A model generated the notes under the pieces. It made no database searches, was not told the DNA's origin, and worked only from the letters and a program-made list of their open reading frames with translations. A stretch of DNA of 64,000 nt from Steinernema hermaphroditum (taxonomy: Eukaryota; Nematoda; Chromadorea; Rhabditida; Steinernematidae): NCBI GenBank assembly GCA_030435675.1, contig CM059621.1:1674001-1738000 (forward strand). Reading direction: 5' to 3'. Numbering within the stretch: position 1 is the stretch's first letter; every line of letters begins with the position of its first letter. This document shows, piece by piece, positions 9,325 through 20,296 of the stretch. A program made the translations under genes and the position numbers.

Positions 9325-11665
9325 ATGCGTCTACTTGTGGGACTACTGCTCCTGATTCCACTATGTGCGGCATTCGACCCCCACCAGCTGGCGATCTTTA
9401 ATCACAAGCTATCAAGCTCGGTGCATCCTTGTGATGATTTTCACGAGTTCGTGTACAACACCAAGGAGTACCACGGACGAAGCGCGGTCTTCAATATTTC
9501 GCTGCAGCCATTCAATGTTGGTGTGGAAGAAGCTTTCTTAGCTGACAACGACCCGATTGTTGAATTCATTCTGCCTGTAAGAGCCTTCAAAATGATACCA
9601 ACAGAAGCGCTTGATTTCAGATGGTCCTCGAAGAAAAGCAAAAAGAAACCCTGAGAAAGATCGGAAAGAAACGTGCACTGGAGGCGCTCAAGAAGTTGAG
9701 AAATGACACGGTAATGCATATCTACAGAGAACCGTTCAATCTCATACAGGCGAATTTTATTGAATATTATGGTAATTGACTATCTCGCCTCGTTTTTAGC
9801 AAGTATAATTTAGAGACAACAACCGACTACTCATCCGCTCGTCCTCTCATCCAGGGCTTCGTCGATGGATTTTTCGTAAACGCCGCTCAGTCGCTGAAAA
9901 ACTATTCCGACTGCCCGTATTACAACCCAGATGAAGGTTTCGTAGTTGATTCTTACTGTAATATAACTTCGCCAGCCAGACGGCTTTTTGACCATCATCA
10001 CGCCATTCGACAGAAGCGAATTGGAGTTCATCAAGCTATCAGTGAATCTGAATCGGACTGTAGAGTCTTATTTCAATATAACGTCGGTAATCAAAAAAAA
10101 AATGATGGCTTCAAAGTTAAGTGTCCATCATAGGATCTGGGTATTGAGGAACAAAGAGAAATTGGCCGTCAACTGGGACTCAAAACTCCAGCCTTTGACT
10201 TCAATCAAACGGTTCCTCTCGTCTACTATGAAGGGAAAACTTTAGTTGTGGACTTAAAGAAGGACTACACACGTGAGTTATTCAAATATTTCAGCTATCT
10301 TTGAGCAATACGTTAACTGTTGGTATACGTGTATTTCTACATTATAGGAATCGTAACAACTTTCGAGAACAGTCATCCCCTTGTCCAAGGCGCCGTGGAC
10401 GCGTTCTTTGAATTCCGCAAGGACCTGAACATAACGAAGAAAGATATGGTCCGATTCGAAAACGTGTTTGACACAAAATGGGCAGAAAAAGTAGAGAATG
10501 ATGTGTTAATGGAACTGAAGGTACCGTTTTTACACGTTCGATTATATTATACTCTCTGATTATGCATAGGCCAAGAAGCCCTTCAAGCTCTCTCTGCTTG
10601 ATACAGTGGCTAGCTTTGATGATGTTGTACATACAGCTCTGCAACCGCTTACCAAATATATGCAACTTCTCGTGGCGAAGTATACTGTCCAGAATAATAT
10701 GAATCCCAAGGCGGCCAAGGAAAAACTTGTTGAGGTGTTTGCCGCCATCAAAGGTGTCATCAGATCAGCTGTGGAGGTACCAGTGACATGTTTGTTGTTC
10801 ACAAAATTCTCTTTAGAAGGGTGACTGGGTTAATGAAGACAACAAAAAAATGATCCTTGATAGAATTGGCACCATGCAGCTGGCTCCCGGAATTCCGGAG
10901 AAGTTTGATCTAGAATTCCTCACTGCAGTGATTGAAAAAATACAAAACGAGTTCTTGAAGAAGAAGACCGAAACCCAACTTCCGCAAGAAGGTGTTTGTT
11001 CTAACTGTGACGCTTTGTGCGCCATCAACCACTACATGGAGCTCTTACAGCAAAGTTATGATTCTAATATGGACAACTTGAAAGACTTACTTCCCGTCAT
11101 CGACTTTAACATGAACAACTTTACTACCGCCACTGCGGAACTGCTTCATGACACGCTGGTAAGTTGCATTATCATCTTCAATTTTGTGATGTAGCGAATA
11201 CTTTGCTATAGCGGCTTCATTCAGATCATCAAGCCCCTTTCGATAACCGATGCCGACCTTACCGAGCCTTTCCTGTATGGAAACTACGGTTTACCATTCG
11301 CAGCTACCATCATGAGTCGTCTCATTCCGATTATAAGAGGACTGAACGAGTCCAAGTGTTTCACTTCGTTCGATCTCGGTGGATGGAATGTTAACACCAC
11401 ACTGGAATTAGTGAGGTCGATCAAGATTGCGCTCAAAGCGTTTTTGAACCAAGGAAGGAAGACAAGAGGACAGCGAGAGGACGCTGCAAAGGATATACAA
11501 GCGTTCTTTTATGGTTTGCATTCGGAAGAGTGCTTTCTAGAACCGGTCACTCGAAAGGAGGAGATTTACGCGATCATCCCGGAGTTTACGGAGGCGTTCA
11601 ACTGCAAACCGGGACAGAAGATGTTCGGAAAAGGGCCTGTGAAGGGTCTCTGTCCCGAGTTTTAA
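9325..11665 (+). CDS. Secreted M13 (neprilysin-family) protein lacking the zinc site
   Basis: Exons are 9325-9576, 9621-9710, 9804-10272, 10348-10520, 10570-10776, 10817-11158 and 11225-11665, about 640 residues. A signal peptide (MRLLVGLLLLIPLCAAF) is followed by PCDDFHEFVYN, the neprilysin PCDDFYxxxCG motif with its second Cys changed to Tyr. DWVNEDNKKMILDRIGTMQL matches the conserved W-x-D/N-E-x-T-K segment before the active site. Active members then have NYGGIGxxIGHEITH; here it reads NYGLPFAATIMSR, so HExxH is gone. The GENIAD zinc-ligand motif is also gone (TLELVRSIKIALKAF). The C-terminal IPEFTEAFNCKPGQKM followed by LCPEF matches the family's NxPEFxxAFxC...C end. An in-frame TAG at 10131-10133 needs either a 51 nt intron with a weak donor (10083-10133) or means a broken gene. 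I infer a secreted pseudoenzyme that may bind peptides; the exon 3 structure is the weakest point. Confidence 0.78.
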
Positions 11666-11979
11666 GAAAGTAGATTTTGTATGAAGAAATACAGCAATCA
11701 GAACTGCGTTCAAACTTGCAACATTAATCAACACGATTACACAAAGCAGGAGCAAAGATCAATCTTAAGCTCCAGCTCGACATTGTCTGGATGGTGCTTT
11801 TTTTCAAAAGTTTCGCTCTTCAATTCAGAGACATGATTTGCCAGGCCAGGAACACCTGCATTCATTTAATTTCATGAGAGATTTTCGCGTTCAAAATCCT
11901 ATTTCGAGCTTCCTTTTCTTTTCATCTCGGCTGATGCCAGAATTCCTTTCATGAAAATGTAATATCCTTGCCGAGCGCG
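11666..11979. other. Intergenic between two secreted-protein genes
   Basis: The stretch holds the 3' end of the M13-like gene and the upstream region of the small secreted peptide gene, about 370 bases away on the same strand. No coding signal is seen. Confidence 0.45.
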
Positions 11980-11986
11980 TATATAT
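11980..11986 (+). promoter_or_regulatory. TATA box of the small secreted peptide gene
   Basis: TATATAT is found 54 bases before the ATG at 12034, a spacing that suits a strong, tissue-restricted promoter. Confidence 0.45.
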
Positions 11987-12033
11987 GGAGAGCTACTTAT
12001 GCACGTTCAGAAGCTCTTCGAGCGCCGCCAGCA

Positions 12034-12337
12034 ATGAAGGTCGTTACCATGTCTTTTCTCGTAAGGATTCTCCTCCTTTAAACAGATTTAATACTTCCTT
12101 CAGGTTCTTTTCGTCGTGTCCGCTACTGGAGTGTTGAAGTTCCCGCGACCTTTCGATGCTCCGCAATCGAAGAATGGATTCTCGGGAGCAGAGAAGGCCG
12201 GCATTCCGGTAGCAATCATCGAAAAACAGGGAAGCCTCTGCAGGTCGGACTTGCTGTATTTGAAACTCTGTAGAAAGGTCTTTCGCACAGGAGGGGGTTT
12301 CGGTGCCTGGCCAAACAAAAACAGCAACATTTTCTAA
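12034..12337 (+). CDS. Small secreted protein, family unknown
   Basis: Two exons, 12034-12060 and 12104-12337, joined over a 43 nt intron with GTAAGG and TTCAG borders, give an 86-residue protein. The first 20 or so residues form a signal peptide (MKVVTMSFL then VLFVVSATG), and the intron splits it in phase 0. The mature part is basic, with only two cysteines about eleven residues apart (SLCRSDLL and LCRKVF), consistent with a single disulfide, and a Gly-rich tail GGGFGAWPNK. I do not recognise the family. It is neither a ShK nor a typical FMRFamide or insulin precursor. Position next to a secreted M13-like protein suggests a shared expression site (for example gland or intestine), but that is inference. 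Confidence 0.72.
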
Positions 12338-12340
12338 CAC

Positions 12341-12685
12341 GATTTGTTTTGTGTTGCGCTTAACAAATCTAAATCTGCAACTACTCTATTTTGTTGTAAA
12401 CATATATACACAATTTTCGCGAGCGAATATGGACCTCATGAGCTTCCGTGAGATTTATGTTTCCGTTTATGATTTATGTTCACATTGTTCAGACACCTAG
12501 TACCTTATCGCAGCTAATGCTTTTAGCACTCGGAAGCTAATTGAAAAGCCTTGATGTAATCTTGAACTCTACACCAGTGCGCCTCGCGCATGAGGCTCGG
12601 ACTGATAAAGACGACCAGCAAGCTGACTCTGTTGAAGAACAAAAGCATATCAAGCTTAATCCATTCGATTAGCTATACATTCAGA
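12341..12685. other. Intergenic, no gene seen
   Basis: This stretch lies between the convergent peptide gene and the minus-strand receptor. It has no open frame with protein-like composition and no repeat. Confidence 0.45.
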
Positions 12686-13977
12686 TTAAGTCACAGTGTA
12701 TAACGAGCTTTTGTTTCCCACATTGTGGATTCTCTTCACCCTGACCACAGTTATGGAGTTAAACGGCGTTCCTGACATTGCCCACGATGCATTGTTGATG
12801 TTCCACGCAGACAATCTACGTAGCATGCCGATAACAGCCTTTCTATACGGAGTAATTAGGGAAAGGACCGCAACGGAGTTCACGATAGAATGAAGACACA
12901 TGGCTATTTCCGTCATTTTTGCTATTTCTAAATAGCCAAAAAATTAGTATTAAATACATGTTTAACATGTACCGTCCAGAATTCGCAGTTGCAGGAGTAT
13001 TGTGGCTATGCCTACGGAGGCTGGTACAGCAAGGAGAGCCATAGGCGCTGCGGTCTTTAAAAAATGCGCATGAAGTATAAAATGACTCATACCTGGACGG
13101 CTAACGCCTTCAAGAGCTGAGTGTGTATACGGTAGCTTGCAACAGATATTGACGGACGCAAGATGTGTAACTGCTTTACCACGCCGCAAATGCATAACGT
13201 CACACATAATACCCACAAAATTGTCCAGAAGAACATGGCAACGAACCATTCTTTATGATCTAATGATACGCCAAAAAATGGAAGACGTTCTAATATGATG
13301 GTGTACTCTGCATTTATCTGAAAGGTTTGGTCTTTTCCAATTAACGGCGGAGAGCCTCTACCTTTGAAACAGTTTCTTTAAAGTTGGATGGTTCAACATA
13401 GCTGAGAGTGGTCAAGAATGCTGTGGTGCCGGGAGGAATAATCATTGCCGTCAATATTGTGACCCAAAAGTAAACGGTTCTAATGCTTTTGGCAATGAAG
13501 TGGGGTCCTTGCTTGATGGCAATGTAGCGGTAGACAAAGCCAAACAGAATAGCAACAAACGACTCGTACATACAGAAGATATGGATCACCTACGACGGCC
13601 GTTCATCTATAGCAGATCTAGCCATTACTTACCACGCAGCTGAATCCAACTTCTGGCCCAAAATACTGCGCTATGCCAGTTGCAAGTCCAGCGTAAATTT
13701 CGCATATAGGCACAGGTATAAAAAAGATTCCTAGCACGACATCAGTGACGAATATCCAAACCTAAAAGGAGAATGGTTTCTATAATTATAGACGTTCACT
13801 CACCAATATGTTGAAGAGAATGTATTTGTAGACAGCAAGTTGAGGAGGAGACTTCCATAAAACAACATACATTGCGCAAGCATTCAGTGGAATGGAGATT
13901 GAAGCGATGAAGATCATAGCGAGTCGGTATGCTTTGTAGCGTTGTTCATAGTTAACCAGAAGATCGGAGTTGCTCAT
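12686..13977 (-). CDS. Six-exon Srh-like/Str-superfamily chemoreceptor
   Basis: Complete receptor of 357 residues on the minus strand. Exons are 13977-13804, 13761-13633, 13589-13362, 13317-13093, 13054-12973 and 12921-12686, with phases 0,0,0,0,1. I start at 13977 (MSNSDLLVNYEQRYKAYR) because paralogs begin a similar distance before the (F/Y)xxYR motif; an upstream in-frame ATG at 14016 is possible. Motifs include VLWKSPPQLAVYKYILFN, FVYRYIAI after TM3, IPPGTTAFL in TM4, ASYRIHTQLLKALAVQ before TM6, and MCLHSIVNSVAV with PYRKAV in TM7. The long tail after PYRK (about 50 residues) is hydrophilic. It is closest to the gene at 15426, which is in the opposite orientation 1.4 kb away, so the pair probably arose by an inverted duplication. 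Confidence 0.87.
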
Positions 13978-14224
13978 ATCGGTGCCTCCAAGCGGTGTCA
14001 GCGAAAACGACACCATGGGAGACTAAATACGGTAGATTAACGAACAGGTGTTCGCGAAGAAATTGGCACATTTCAGCGTTAAGGTGCATAAGTCGAAAAC
14101 AATGCTTACGCACGTTCATGTGCAGTGTGGGCGCAAAAAATGTCAACAGTAAGGACTAAATTGGGAAACATGGAAAGGTCTCGGTTAGCTGAATTTTCAG
14201 CTGTCAGCCGATTGACCTATTCGC

Positions 14225-14450
14225 CTAGAACATGCTCTGAAACTCTGAAAATCTGCACCCCCAGGCGAACTGAAGATTAGAGCCGCTCCGTTCGCTGTGC
14301 TTCATCGTCTGCGTCTCTCCCGAAATCAGCTCTTGGCCAGTGCCCACGTACACTACTAGGATCACCGTCTTCTGATTCAACATCGCGCCCCTGTGCCGAA
14401 GAAGAAAAGCGGCGACTCCCCTTCGTATTTGATGCCACTCAATAAACATC
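14225..14450 (+). repeat. Family B retroposon, partial copy
   Basis: The block GCTCCGTTCGCTGTGC, the CTCTTGGCC block and the CCGAAGAAGAAAA block occur in the same order as in the better bounded copy at 52832-53211. A minus-strand open frame across it is an accident of the repeat. Confidence 0.6.
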
Positions 14451-15425
14451 TAAGCCTCCGAGATTTAGAAATGATTCAGCGTCCAGACATTAACTTTAAG
14501 TTGAACTGTATCAGAAACGGTGTGGCGACAAGAACACTGAGCAAATTAATTATAAATTGATTATTTAAGGTGCAGCACATGTTCATAAATGCGATCTCTG
14601 GTACACACTGGACTTCTATGAGCACTATCGGGTACCCGTGTATCCTGTGTATTGCGGATGGATTTCAGACATGATGCAGTCTTCTTTTGCATTGGATTCC
14701 CAGGTGCCGATTTTACTTGACTGGAACACTGGGTACAGATGGATAGGGTGAAGTACTAATTGGCAGTAAACACAAGGTAATCTATGAGGCGACAGATCGA
14801 GATCGTCACTACTGAAAAGTGATTCCGCGGTCGCTGGAGGAAATGAAATGTCAAAAGTCTTGATATCTATGGTGGCTCGGCTCGCGGCAGTCCAACATGG
14901 CGAGATAAATACTCAGCACCAGTGAGCAGCTGATTGTATGGCCTGACGAAGCTAAAAGATGTCATACAAGTGGCTACACACCGGACGACTTAGGCTTCAA
15001 GGCTAGTCAATGGAACCGCCATTAAGTTGTCATAAAAGGTCGTAGCTCGAAGACCGTCTGAAGACCAACCGGTCGGGAGGTTTGAAACCCGAGGAGATAG
15101 AATTAAGCAACAGAACAAAACAGACAGGACTGATTTCTCGAACATCAACGCCTACGCACTAAGGTCGTGTCTTTCTGTGTGTCATTTATTCCAATTCGTA
15201 GAACTTGTTAAATGCTTAATGTTGTTATTACGATTATACCTTGTAATCTCGGAATGCCAAATATATCATTTTCGTGTAACAGTTGTCTCAAGGGGAAAGG
15301 GATAATCTAATGTTAGTTTCCCTCATCTTACTATTCATTAGCGCGTATACACACGCGGCAGTCCTACCTGGGCGTTTTTCTCTGAGAAACGTTTTTCTGT
15401 CAAACAGAGAATCAACAGATATCGT
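14451..15425. other. Intergenic, no gene seen
   Basis: The region lies between divergent receptors and should hold both promoters. No open frame of protein-like composition was found and no element with defined ends. Confidence 0.45.
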
Positions 15426-16688
15426 ATGAAAATGACTGAAACGGGTACGGAGTTGCTGGAGAGCTACGAGAGCCGTTTCATGCCCTACCGTTCTTTGACC
15501 ATTGTCATCGCCTGTCTATCTATTCCGCTGAACTTTTTCACAATGTATATAATCATGTTCAAGTCGCCCCCTCATCTATCTGTGTACAAATATGTTCTGC
15601 TCAATATATCAGTAAGTATAGGTTTGACAAATAACAAAGCAGGACTTTGTTTAGTTTTGGATATTCGTCACTGACTTTGTGCTTGGCTTCTACTACCTGC
15701 CTTTGCCGCTACTTGAAATATTTGGTGGCATTGGTACGGGACTGTCGTATCCATTGGGGCCAAAAGGTGGATTTGTAGGATTGGTATGTAGCACTGACGA
15801 ACACCACGACCGATCTGATGATTGTAGGTTGTTGATATGTCCTGTGTATGCGAATCATTGGCCGCACTTCTACTTGCTTTCGTCTACCGATATTTGTGTA
15901 TAAGCTGCGGCCCTGACTTCATTCAGAAAAGTGGAAGGCGGGCCTATTATTGGGCTGGAATTGTAGCCATTATGGTGATTCCACCGGGTATGACAGCTGC
16001 GCTGACGGCGATGACATATATGAGTCCTGAGGAGTTTCGAAAATCCATTCTGGAGGTTGGGAATAAAGTGTAAATGCCTTAGTAAGATTGATTTAGACCC
16101 ATCCAGATTACGTAGTTTTCGTAGATCGGACACCAGTCTTCGGCGTCAATCTGAAACGCAAGGAATGGCTTGTCACAATACTGATCTGGATCTTTCTTTG
16201 CACTACATGTGTAACGATGTGCATATACAACGTAGTGAAAGAATTGAAAATGCGGCAAGCCACTATGACCTCATGGACGTTCCGCATGCATAAGCAACTT
16301 ATGAAGGCTCTGACAGTACAGGTATAAAGGGCACTAGTTTATCAGCGACCGTATGTGTATAGACCGGTGCCCCGCTTCTCTTATTCGCCGCACCAGCCTC
16401 GATGGTTATGATCACTGCTATATTTGGAGCGCGAATTATGGACGGTATTTGAACATCGATAGATACTATTGAAATTTCAGTCTTTTAGACGTGGTCAAGC
16501 TAGCGGAGGTGGCAATGAGTCTTCATTCAATTGTTAATTCTGTAGCTGTGCTATATTTGATCACTGCATACAGACGGGCAGTTACAGCTATCTTCAAAAA
16601 GGTGCTCTCTTGCCATATTAACATGACTTCTGTTTCTGTAGCCTCACAATCGCTGAATGTCAGTACATTAAACGTCGTTTCACTGTAA
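15426..16688 (+). CDS. Six-exon Srh-like/Str-superfamily chemoreceptor
   Basis: Complete receptor of 349 residues, or 347 if the second Met at 15432 is used. Exons are 15426-15611, 15655-15783, 15828-16055, 16097-16321, 16363-16444 and 16489-16688. Motifs are MFKSPPHLSVYKYVLLN in TM1-2, WIFVTDFVLGF in TM2, FVYRYLCI after TM3, IPPGMTAAL in TM4, WTFRMHKQLMKALTVQ before TM6, and MSLHSIVNSVAV in TM7. The usual PYRK is ITAYRRAV here. Two candidate acceptors precede exon 6 (TTTCAG at 16475-16480 and TTTTAG at 16483-16488); only the second keeps the frame. It is the divergently oriented partner of 12686-13977. Confidence 0.87.
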
Positions 16689-16755
16689 TAGCTATCGAAT
16701 CCACTTTCATACGGTCATAGCGAAATCTGTACATGTGTGTTTGTTAAGCAGCATA

Positions 16756-18071
16756 CAGGGTGGCGCATAAATACTGTAAGTGGGTCAAACTTTTCAATTT
16801 GTCCTGCTTTTTCGCCTTTTTGTACCACTTCGGTTGTTATATTCGTGTTCCTCGTCCTTTCTTGATCTAGGATTGCTGTTTCTCCTGTTATTTTTCTCCT
16901 TGCCCCTTCGGTAAAATGGTGTCCCAAAATGACCGTTTTGCTACCATGGCTGATTAAAAGAGTGGAATACCGATTCCGGAAATTGAAAAGGAAATTCCAT
17001 TTTTTTCAAATCCAGAGTTTTGTCAAACACTTTTAAGAGACAGAAGGAATCACTGTTTGCCAAAGAAGTGAAAGACCGAGAACAGTCCAAAACAGCAAGG
17101 ACCACAGAAGCCATCTGAAACAAGATCAAGCAGAATCTGGCCATATCCATAAGAAAACTGGTCGAATAGCAGGGAGTCATTGAGGGATCGCAGAGAAAAT
17201 TAGTGAAAGAAAATCGTGGGCTCGACTCCTACAAGATGGCATACAGCTAGCTCTTGGACGATCAAATGAAGATCGCAAGACAGGACAAGTGTCGAAAGAT
17301 AAAGGTCGAAGTCCGCGGAGGGAGCATCCAGAAAATGCTGTTCTCGGATGAAAAGATTTTCATCGTTGATCCGGTGCGAAACACCCGGCATCACCGTGAA
17401 CGTCTTCCGAAAGGCTCTCCCCACAACGTCACCATCGAAAAGAGCCATTTTCCAAAGTCCATCATGGTTTGGGCCGGGGTTTCTGGACTTGGGAACGTAG
17501 AGCTCGTTTTATTCGACGCCAACGAAAAAAGGTGACCTGCCATGGCGAGAACTGCCGAAACCTGGTTCTGAACGGCGTAGTGAAATCCTGGGCCCTAGAT
17601 CTGTCCCTCGACACTGCATGGACGTTTCAGCAGGACTAGACGCCTGGTCAGGGAGCCAATGATACCTTTGTCTCGTCACAGCCAACCATGTGAGGGAAGG
17701 ATGTTGGGTCAAGAGGAAAGATGTTTAGCTGCGGCACTCTCCGGTCGTCAACCCTCTCGACTTCGCTGTTTGGTCAGTCCTAGAGCCAAACGTATGCGCT
17801 ACAAGCCACACAAGTGTGAATTCCCTGGAGCGCTCTCTGAAGACCGCTTGGAAAGAAATCACGCCAAAAGTCACTGCGGGAATCCTGAAGAATTTCCAGA
17901 AGCGTCTGAACGCCTTAATTAAAGTGTCAAGGAGGGCATTTCGAGCAGAATTCAAGTGTGTTGTACAGAATTTCCTGACTAATCTTACAGTTATGAATTC
18001 ATTTTGTTTCCTTGTCGTAAATGAAAAGTTATGAGCAGTTTTTCCACTTACAGTATTTATGCGCCACCCTG
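16756..18071 (+). mobile_element. Tc1/mariner-superfamily transposon, second decayed copy
   Basis: The 1316 bp copy has the same 28 bp inverted ends as the element at 5724 (16756-16783 and 18044-18071), with TA on both sides. FSDEKIFIVDP, SIMVWAGVSGLG and a frameshifted copy of the NPLDFAVW region are readable on the plus strand. It shares the same general pattern of stops and frameshifts as the 5724 copy, so both probably come from an already dead source mobilised by an active relative. Confidence 0.9.
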
Positions 18072-18227
18072 TATTGAACTTCAGCTGATTGGATAGAACT
18101 GCAGAACAAACCAGGTACATAGAACAGTACGGCAACGACACAAGAGAGTGCAGAAGATCAGAGGTCTGACGTTTCCTATCTGTCCTGTCTGTTTCATTCT
18201 TATAGTTTCGTGTAGTTATCAGCAAAT

Positions 18228-18347
18228 GCATGTTGCGTCTTCGGTAGTTGCATCCTCAGATCGTCGTAACGAGTTTCTCGTCCGATCAACCGGACGCTCA
18301 GAGAGGGACTGGGGGAACCACCACTTGCCACCGCAACACGAGTGACA
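18228..18347 (-). repeat. Family A retroposon, 5' fragment
   Basis: This matches the 5' end of the family A retroposon in antisense orientation, including the CCGGACGCTCAGAGAG block and the terminal CACGAGTGACAG. The 3' part with the AATAAA is absent. Confidence 0.6.
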
Positions 18348-18672
18348 GTATTGACTAAACTATGGTATATCTTGGTTTAGTTCCAAAACAATGGTCACAG
18401 CAGGGCAGCGCGTTTTCTTGAGTGCAGAAAATACCATTCTTGACCCTTTTCGTTTTATCTGAATTTAGGATATCAACGGCTTTTAAAGACGTATACAATT
18501 TTGTCGCACAGTCATATACTATTACAGGTTTGAGGAAGGCGGTATGTTCTTGGTGCACCTTGTTGCAGGATCTAGGAGGCTTCGAACGTCAACTGAGGAT
18601 CAGCCTACAGTTTTTATGCGATGATGATGCGTGTGATGCGTTTCTGGCGGTATGGTAAGTTAGTTGACTAAA
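18348..18672. other. Intergenic, 3' flank of the receptor at 18673
   Basis: I see short open frames only. The phrase 'gactaaactatggtatatcttggt' recurs, diverged, at 18664-18692, so a small local duplication is present. Confidence 0.4.
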
Positions 18673-19641
18673 CTACGGTATACGTTGGTCCAGATTCAAA
18701 ACCACTGTGACAGAACGGCAGTGAATTTTATCCAGCAGAGCAGTTGCCATTCGTCTCGCGGCTTGACGGTAAGGCTTGAACGTTACAATACAAACAATGG
18801 ATGCCACGGTTCCGTGGTTGTAGGCTACCATAATACACACCATAAAGATTTCAGGAGCGTATTGAATACTCGGATTGAACATACATACATCGATAATTAG
18901 CAAGGGTATTCCACCAAAGACAACTGGAACAACGGTGATAATAAGCAAGTAAAAAAGAAATTTCCGGTGTAAGTCAATAGTCTGCTTACTGCAAATGCCC
19001 GACATCTTTGTAAGGTGGCGTCTAAGTAGCACCGAAAACAGTATAATCCCACCTACGTCAATACCAAACGAAGCTTCTGCTGCGGCCTCTATAGAATATT
19101 TAATCCATCCATCGTCTCGAAAGCAGAAAATCCCGACTTTCGTATCTGGCTTTTTCTTAAACTGATATTCATCGGAAGGTGCAATTAAAAACGCATAGCA
19201 GCGAAAGACCATCGCTGTATAACCAAAATGGAAAAATCCGCAGGCAAGTACAATCCACGTGCTTCGAATTTTGCCAACAAAATTTGGGTAAGCCACCAGA
19301 AGATAGCGGTACGGGAACGAGTAGCTCAGAGCAATAATTACATTCACAGAACAGGCAATAGTAGTTGCAAAGTAAAAGTGAGCGACTACCTCGTTCTCCA
19401 TAAACATAGAGAGCACTCCGGTCGTTCGCATGCATCCATCGGGAAAAAGTGGATGGTAGTGAACTAAAGCTCCAAGGATGTTGGCAAGAAGATTCAATAT
19501 CATGGCGATTAGGATGAAAATAGGCAGACGTTCCATGTTACTCGGAGAGTGCCGGTAAACAATGTAAATTGCAAGAATTTTAAAAACGAAGTTGACAAAT
19601 GAACTGATGTCCAGTAACCTATCATAAACAGACGAGACCAT
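18673..19641 (-). CDS. Intronless Srh-like chemoreceptor
   Basis: Single-exon receptor of 322 residues beginning MVSSVYDRLLDISSF. Motifs are IVYRHSPSNMERLPIFIL in TM1-2, YHPLFPDGC after TM2, FPYRYLLVAYP after TM3, CFRDDGW in the second extracellular region, LLRRHLTKM and SKQTIDLHRKFLFYL before TM6, and NHGTVASIVCIVTFKPYRQA in TM7. The insert FKKKPDTKVG before CFRDDGW makes this loop charged compared with its paralogs. The frame is fully open. The tail of about 25 residues is short and mixed. It is isolated from its nearest intronless relatives by retroposon-rich DNA. Confidence 0.88.
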   Translation of the reverse strand: MVSSVYDRLLDISSFVNFVFKILAIYIVYRHSPSNMERLPIFILIAMILNLLANILGALVHYHPLFPDGCMRTTGVLSMFMENEVVAHFYFATTIACSVNVIIALSYSFPYRYLLVAYPNFVGKIRSTWIVLACGFFHFGYTAMVFRCYAFLIAPSDEYQFKKKPDTKVGIFCFRDDGWIKYSIEAAAEASFGIDVGGIILFSVLLRRHLTKMSGICSKQTIDLHRKFLFYLLIITVVPVVFGGIPLLIIDVCMFNPSIQYAPEIFMVCIMVAYNHGTVASIVCIVTFKPYRQAARRMATALLDKIHCRSVTVVLNLDQRIP

Positions 19642-20208
19642 CGTGAATCACTAAAACAAAGTGATTCAGTCTTTATGCATGTATGTAAATACCGAATATT
19701 AGGTACTGCTAACCATCAAGATTACATCATCACAATCAGCCATGGTAGAACGGAAAAATAACAGCGCTATTATGCGAGAATTTCGTGGTATCACATAGAA
19801 GGAGAAAAACAAGTTATCTTTCGTTTCTTTCTCTTTTATAGTATGAATCACGTAATGAGGGCTACTACAAATACTGTCCTACGAATAATGAGCGTATGTA
19901 ACTTTTTGTGTTATGCTAGTGACTGGCTGTGATGTTTTTACAGCCAGAGATATCCTATAATGAGTTCGCATCTGTTTCCGATCCATCTCCCCGAGGCGGA
20001 TGAGAACAGCGGAGCCTTTTCGCTGCAACCGCCCCACGAAGATAAAGTTCCGCCTCCGCTTTTGATATTCGACGATTTCAACATGTTACAACGTGAAGCG
20101 CCCCGCCATCTACCACTTCGACATGAAAAGCGCGCCAAGAATGAAGTCGGCAGATGCGACATCTCTGCCCCCAATGTCCCGAGAAAAAGTTTCGTAGCCA
20201 TTTCCGGC
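19642..20208. other. Upstream region with a doubtful 83-codon open frame
   Basis: 19642-19950 is the 5' flank of the receptor at 18673. An open frame at 19960-20211 (plus strand) begins MSSHLFPIHLPEADENSG and is GC-rich and Pro-rich. It has no recognised motif, abuts a family A retroposon end, and open frames also exist on the other strand, so I think it is repeat-derived rather than a gene. Confidence 0.35.
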
Positions 20209-20211
20209 TGA

Positions 20212-20296
20212 ACGAGACATCCGCTGTTTGTCTATTCTCGGTGTAATCCAAGACGAGTGCCCTTGATTCATTAAATAAAGTCGTGAAAGTTTGAAC
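20212..20296 (+). repeat. Family A retroposon, 3' fragment
   Basis: The end of family A in sense orientation: GAGACATCCGCTGTTTGTCT, then TTGATTCATTAAATAAAGTC. The AATAAA close to the end is preserved. The 5' part is missing, as expected from incomplete reverse transcription. Confidence 0.65.

Noticed and set aside
9750..9771. Possible 22 nt micro-exon in the M13-like gene
   Set aside because: It has an acceptor and a donor, but including it puts the following exon in a frame with an immediate stop.
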